Shown: piece by piece, positions 6,793-9,257 of the stretch
Layout: every line of letters starts with the position of its first letter
How positions within the stretch are numbered: the stretch's first letter is position 1
Assembly (NCBI GenBank): GCA_913776405.1
Contig: CAJYOV010000198.1
Coordinates: 1 to 9,257, forward strand
Direction: 5' to 3'
Origin: Pseudobdellovibrionaceae bacterium
GTDB taxonomy: Bacteria > Bdellovibrionota > Bdellovibrionia > Bdellovibrionales > JAMPXM01
DNA: 9,257 bases
The notes under the pieces: model-generated
What the model was told of the DNA's origin: nothing
The model's database searches: none
What the model saw: only the letters and a program-made list of their open reading frames with translations
Position numbers and translations under genes: made by a program

Positions 6793-8133
6793 CTAGCTCA
6801 TTTCGCTTAAAGGCAGGATCAACTCGACGGTAGTTCCTTTGCCCAACTCTGATTCGATAAGCAACGAACCACCTGCTTGTTCACATACCTTACGTGCGTG
6901 ATACAAACCGAGGCCATTGCCATTCGCTTTAAAGCTCACACCTCGTTCGGTTAGTTTCGGCAGGACTTTCTCATCAATGCCCGCACCAGAATCTTGGAAC
7001 AACACTTTTAGATTTCCATTCTGGGTAGAGATAGTTATCAGAATAGTCTTTTTCGCGTGGCCCTTTGATTCGTAAGACTCAAACGCATTATCGATCAGGT
7101 TAGAGAAGACACGACCCAGATCGTCTTCATCTACGTTTGTGTGCATGAACTCACTACCGGGCGAATTCTGAATATCGAATTCGGCGCTTCTAAATCGCTC
7201 CACCGCCCGCTTTTCATTCAGTATTTTTTCAAGAGTCCTTAGAACTGGCTCAGATTCTTTACGTGTTGGGACCAACTCGCTTTCACGCGGTCGATATTTC
7301 TGCATGAGACCCTGTGATATACTCTGGATCCGTTTCGATGCTTGGATCATGAGGCCGCGAGCATCGCGATCGAATTGCACGCCTTCCTGACTGAGGATTG
7401 CCAACACAGAAAGCGGACTGCGTATATCGTGGGCCAACTGTAAAGCGATCTCGCCTAACTGTTGGTTATGGGCAAGCTCGGAGGAAATTTTCTCTTCCTC
7501 AATTAGTCTCCGCTTTAAAGACTCAACGTTTTTGCTAATCAATAAAACCTCTGCAGGCTTCTCGGCCGGACTGAGGATCACTCTGCCCATAGATATTTCT
7601 TTTATCGGGTCTAGAACAAGCGTGCGAGTTAAACGAATGACACCAAGGGCCCAAATGCGGAGACCAAGAAGCAGTGCGATTAGAACTGCAATGACGAATA
7701 TGAATAAAGTTATCGTTGGGAAGTAAAATATCTTGCCCTCAATGACCGCGAGTTTCTTGCCGGCAAAAGAAATCGGCGCGGATACTTTCGATCCCAACGC
7801 TGAGGCTACGCAAACTTCTTCGGGCCTCGGTGGCTCAGCTGCCGACAAAGTCATTACTAACGATGATTCACTTCCAGCTACGGAAACTACCTTCTTGAAA
7901 TCATCAAACATCGAGGTCGCGACCGCTATATCGCCCACTGCGAGTTCGCGACTAAGTGGACCAACAAACTGATTCAGCCGGGCGGAGACTATTTCACACG
8001 CTGCACGATGAGACTGAAGAGATAGCACATAAAACTGCGCTACGAACATCACGATGAGCGCCGCGATGCCGATAAAAGCTAAGCGTCTCACGGCTGCTTC
8101 AAAGATTGCATCAACTCCAAATTGAGTCTTCAT
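6793..8133 (-). CDS. Membrane sensor histidine kinase
   Basis: Start chosen at ATG 8133 (446 residues), which forms an ATGA overlap with the upstream stop; an in-frame TTG at 8151 is less likely. TM1 is at about 18-38, TM2 at about 138-160, with a periplasmic sensor of about 100 residues between them that contains two cysteines (C46, C108) able to form a disulfide. A HAMP-like linker leads to the H-box, LAHDIRSPLSVL, with phosphoacceptor H235. The ATPase domain shows an N-box (NLIDNA, N349), G1 (DSGAGID, D381) and G2 (NGNGLGLYHAR, about 404-414). All core catalytic residues are present, so it should autophosphorylate. No receiver domain is fused and no response regulator is visible, so the partner is unknown. 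The gene ends an operon after a periplasmic binding protein and an ACT-domain protein, suggesting that the kinase responds to a ligand handled by them. Confidence 0.93.
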   Translation of the reverse strand: MKTQFGVDAIFEAAVRRLAFIGIAALIVMFVAQFYVLSLQSHRAACEIVSARLNQFVGPLSRELAVGDIAVATSMFDDFKKVVSVAGSESSLVMTLSAAEPPRPEEVCVASALGSKVSAPISFAGKKLAVIEGKIFYFPTITLFIFVIAVLIALLLGLRIWALGVIRLTRTLVLDPIKEISMGRVILSPAEKPAEVLLISKNVESLKRRLIEEEKISSELAHNQQLGEIALQLAHDIRSPLSVLAILSQEGVQFDRDARGLMIQASKRIQSISQGLMQKYRPRESELVPTRKESEPVLRTLEKILNEKRAVERFRSAEFDIQNSPGSEFMHTNVDEDDLGRVFSNLIDNAFESYESKGHAKKTILITISTQNGNLKVLFQDSGAGIDEKVLPKLTERGVSFKANGNGLGLYHARKVCEQAGGSLLIESELGKGTTVELILPLSEMS

Positions 8134-8537
8134 GTTTGATCTACAACCCAACCAATTGATTCAAGCGCGACCACCGCTGCTCGCAGGTTTTTCGAGCGTA
8201 TAAAGAACCAATCCGTGAGATATGTCGAAACAACGCAAACACCCAAGCCCGACTGAGCTAAGCCGCCTGAAATTTCGGAGATCAAACCTTGAACGGACCC
8301 GAACGGCATTTCGCCAACTATTTGGAGACAGGTCCAGCCCGATTCAGTTTTTTCTGCTGCGCACGTTAGGTTATCTGGGACGATCGCGGAAACTTCGCCA
8401 GCACTGATGAAAATGGCTATCGGAAATTCATCCGATCCATTCATGAGTCCATTCAAATCCGAGCGTTCACGAAGCAGCACGTATTTGAATTCACTTTTAT
8501 GCTTTTTCAATCGGAGATGTTTGTACTTATCGTTCAT
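8130..8537 (-). CDS. ACT-domain protein (ACT_7 / COG3603-like)
   Basis: 135 residues, close to the usual length of this family, soluble, with no signal peptide or membrane segment. The N-terminal half (about 15-57) contains ISAGEVSAIVPDN, resembling the first ACT-like half of COG3603/CASTOR-type proteins, where a TRTxxExSVV motif is usual. The C-terminal half (68-133) follows the ACT_7 pattern: GWTCLQIVGEMPFGSVQGLI, then STYLTDWFFIR (104-114), corresponding to the conserved STYxTDYxLV of the family, and a final helix and strand ending IGWVV. ACT domains commonly bind amino acids and act allosterically; that is family knowledge and the ligand here is unknown. Start and stop each overlap a neighbour by ATGA, so it is tightly coupled to the binding protein upstream and the kinase downstream. 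It probably acts in the cytoplasm, perhaps modulating the kinase or a downstream enzyme. Confidence 0.85.
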   Translation of the reverse strand: MNDKYKHLRLKKHKSEFKYVLLRERSDLNGLMNGSDEFPIAIFISAGEVSAIVPDNLTCAAEKTESGWTCLQIVGEMPFGSVQGLISEISGGLAQSGLGVCVVSTYLTDWFFIRSKNLRAAVVALESIGWVVDQT

Positions 8538-9257
8538 CGCGGGACTTCCCTGAAGCGCACGAGTTGCATTTCGCTAAGAAAATTATTGCTTGAAGCAATC
8601 CCGTGATAATCGCGGAGCAGCAAGCTCATTTTTTTGAAGTCGCCAGCACCAAATAACCGTGGCTCTTTATTTTGACAGATCGAATAGAGAGCCATGATCG
8701 TTGCATCGTAAGTATAAGCTGCAACTGGCGAAGCATCTTCTTTCATTTCAGACCGATATTTTTTGGCGAACTCGCTCGACCGCTTAGAAACTTCGGATGT
8801 CCAGCCAGTAGGAACGGAGACATTCCACTGAGGCGCTGCGTTTGCGAGTAGCGTCCTCAGTTCTGGTGCATAGTAATTCCAGTCTCCAATCCCTAAAATC
8901 GTAAGTTTCAGATTCTTTTTGGCTAGCGCCGTCAGCTGCGACTGAGCCTTTGCAAAATTGACGGCCACAAACACGCAAGACTTACCCGACTCCAGCTTTA
9001 GATTATCAAGCGAAGTAGTGTTCAATAAGAACGATGACTTCACGCCGAACTTTGTCTCATAGGCTTGTTTGAATTGTCTCGAAAGATAGTCGCTTGGATC
9101 GAACACTCCCGAAACCGATTCCTTCACGCAACCAGCTCTCGAGAGTTCGCCTGTTATTGCTTCCCACTGACTCTTCCAAGGCGCCGCGACGCTAACAAAA
9201 TTCAGGTTAATTTCTCCAAGATTGGTAGCCGCCGCGCCGATTGAAATACCGCGAATC
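8534..9257 (-). CDS. Type 1 periplasmic ligand-binding protein (Peripla_BP_6-like), 5'-truncated by the window edge
   Basis: The frame stays open on the minus strand to the window end (first full codon at 9256), giving 240 visible residues; a GTG at 9127 is internal. The visible part alternates beta-alpha units typical of branched-chain-amino-acid-type binding proteins: INLNFVSVAAPWKSQWEAI (segment after the first lobe), then SGKSCVFVAVNFAKAQSQL, LTILGIGDWNYYAPELRTLL, and late in the protein VAAYTYDATIMALYSIC, matching the conserved 'YDA...A' helix. The end, with GIASSNNFLSEMQLVRFREV, matches the usual terminal 'G..G...F...G' strand region. The signal peptide and N-terminal lobe are outside the window. 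The stop overlaps the ACT-protein start as ATGA. Without a visible permease, it may be a sensory binding protein rather than a transport component. Ligand unknown; the family call is by pattern and moderately confident. Confidence 0.75.
   Translation of the reverse strand, partial: IRGISIGAAATNLGEINLNFVSVAAPWKSQWEAITGELSRAGCVKESVSGVFDPSDYLSRQFKQAYETKFGVKSSFLLNTTSLDNLKLESGKSCVFVAVNFAKAQSQLTALAKKNLKLTILGIGDWNYYAPELRTLLANAAPQWNVSVPTGWTSEVSKRSSEFAKKYRSEMKEDASPVAAYTYDATIMALYSICQNKEPRLFGAGDFKKMSLLLRDYHGIASSNNFLSEMQLVRFREVPR

Noticed and set aside
8534..9127. Binding-protein gene starting at GTG 9127
   Set aside because: The frame continues without a stop to 9256 with binding-protein-like sequence and there is no signal peptide at the GTG; the real start is outside the window.

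Overview
The window looks like a stretch of a moderate-GC, Gram-negative, protein-exporting bacterium. Secreted proteases, a membrane cyclase with a helical-repeat tail and an M48 peptidase with a TerB-like tail would fit a Bdellovibrio-like (Bdellovibrionota) genome. That placement is impression only; no rRNA or other taxonomic marker is present. Six protein-coding genes are well supported and nearly fill the window. No tRNA, rRNA, CRISPR array, insertion sequence or prophage gene was seen.

Layout. Left edge, plus strand (2-1240): the 3' part of an M48-family zinc metallopeptidase gene, cut by the window start. It carries the third zinc ligand and a TerB-like C-terminal region. About 310 bases follow (1241-1550) with an imperfect GGTGCC-type palindrome, a weak terminator-like hairpin and one doubtful 53-codon ORF. 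Everything else is on the minus strand and converges on this region.

Minus-strand block A, read right to left (6628 down to 1551): a secreted trypsin-like serine protease; a 653-residue secreted protein with a metzincin-style HExxHxxGxxD motif; and a two-TM class III nucleotidyl cyclase with non-canonical active-site residues and HEAT-like C-terminal repeats. The last two overlap as TAATG, so they are probably translated together. The arrangement suggests two exported proteases made with a membrane-bound cyclase that has its own extracytoplasmic sensor.

Minus-strand block B, read right to left (window edge down to 6793): a type 1 periplasmic binding protein (5' end outside the window), a small ACT_7/COG3603-type ACT-domain protein, and a membrane sensor histidine kinase. 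Both junctions are ATGA overlaps, so this is a tight operon. Ligand-binding protein + ACT protein + kinase suggests a small-ligand (perhaps amino-acid) sensing module. Neither an ABC permease nor a response regulator is visible in the window. The 164-base gap between blocks B and A holds a strand-specific RNA hairpin just after the kinase stop codon and presumably the promoter of block A.

The most promising candidates for an undescribed system are the binding protein / ACT / kinase operon and the protease-protease-cyclase cluster. Both are inferences from gene order and motifs.
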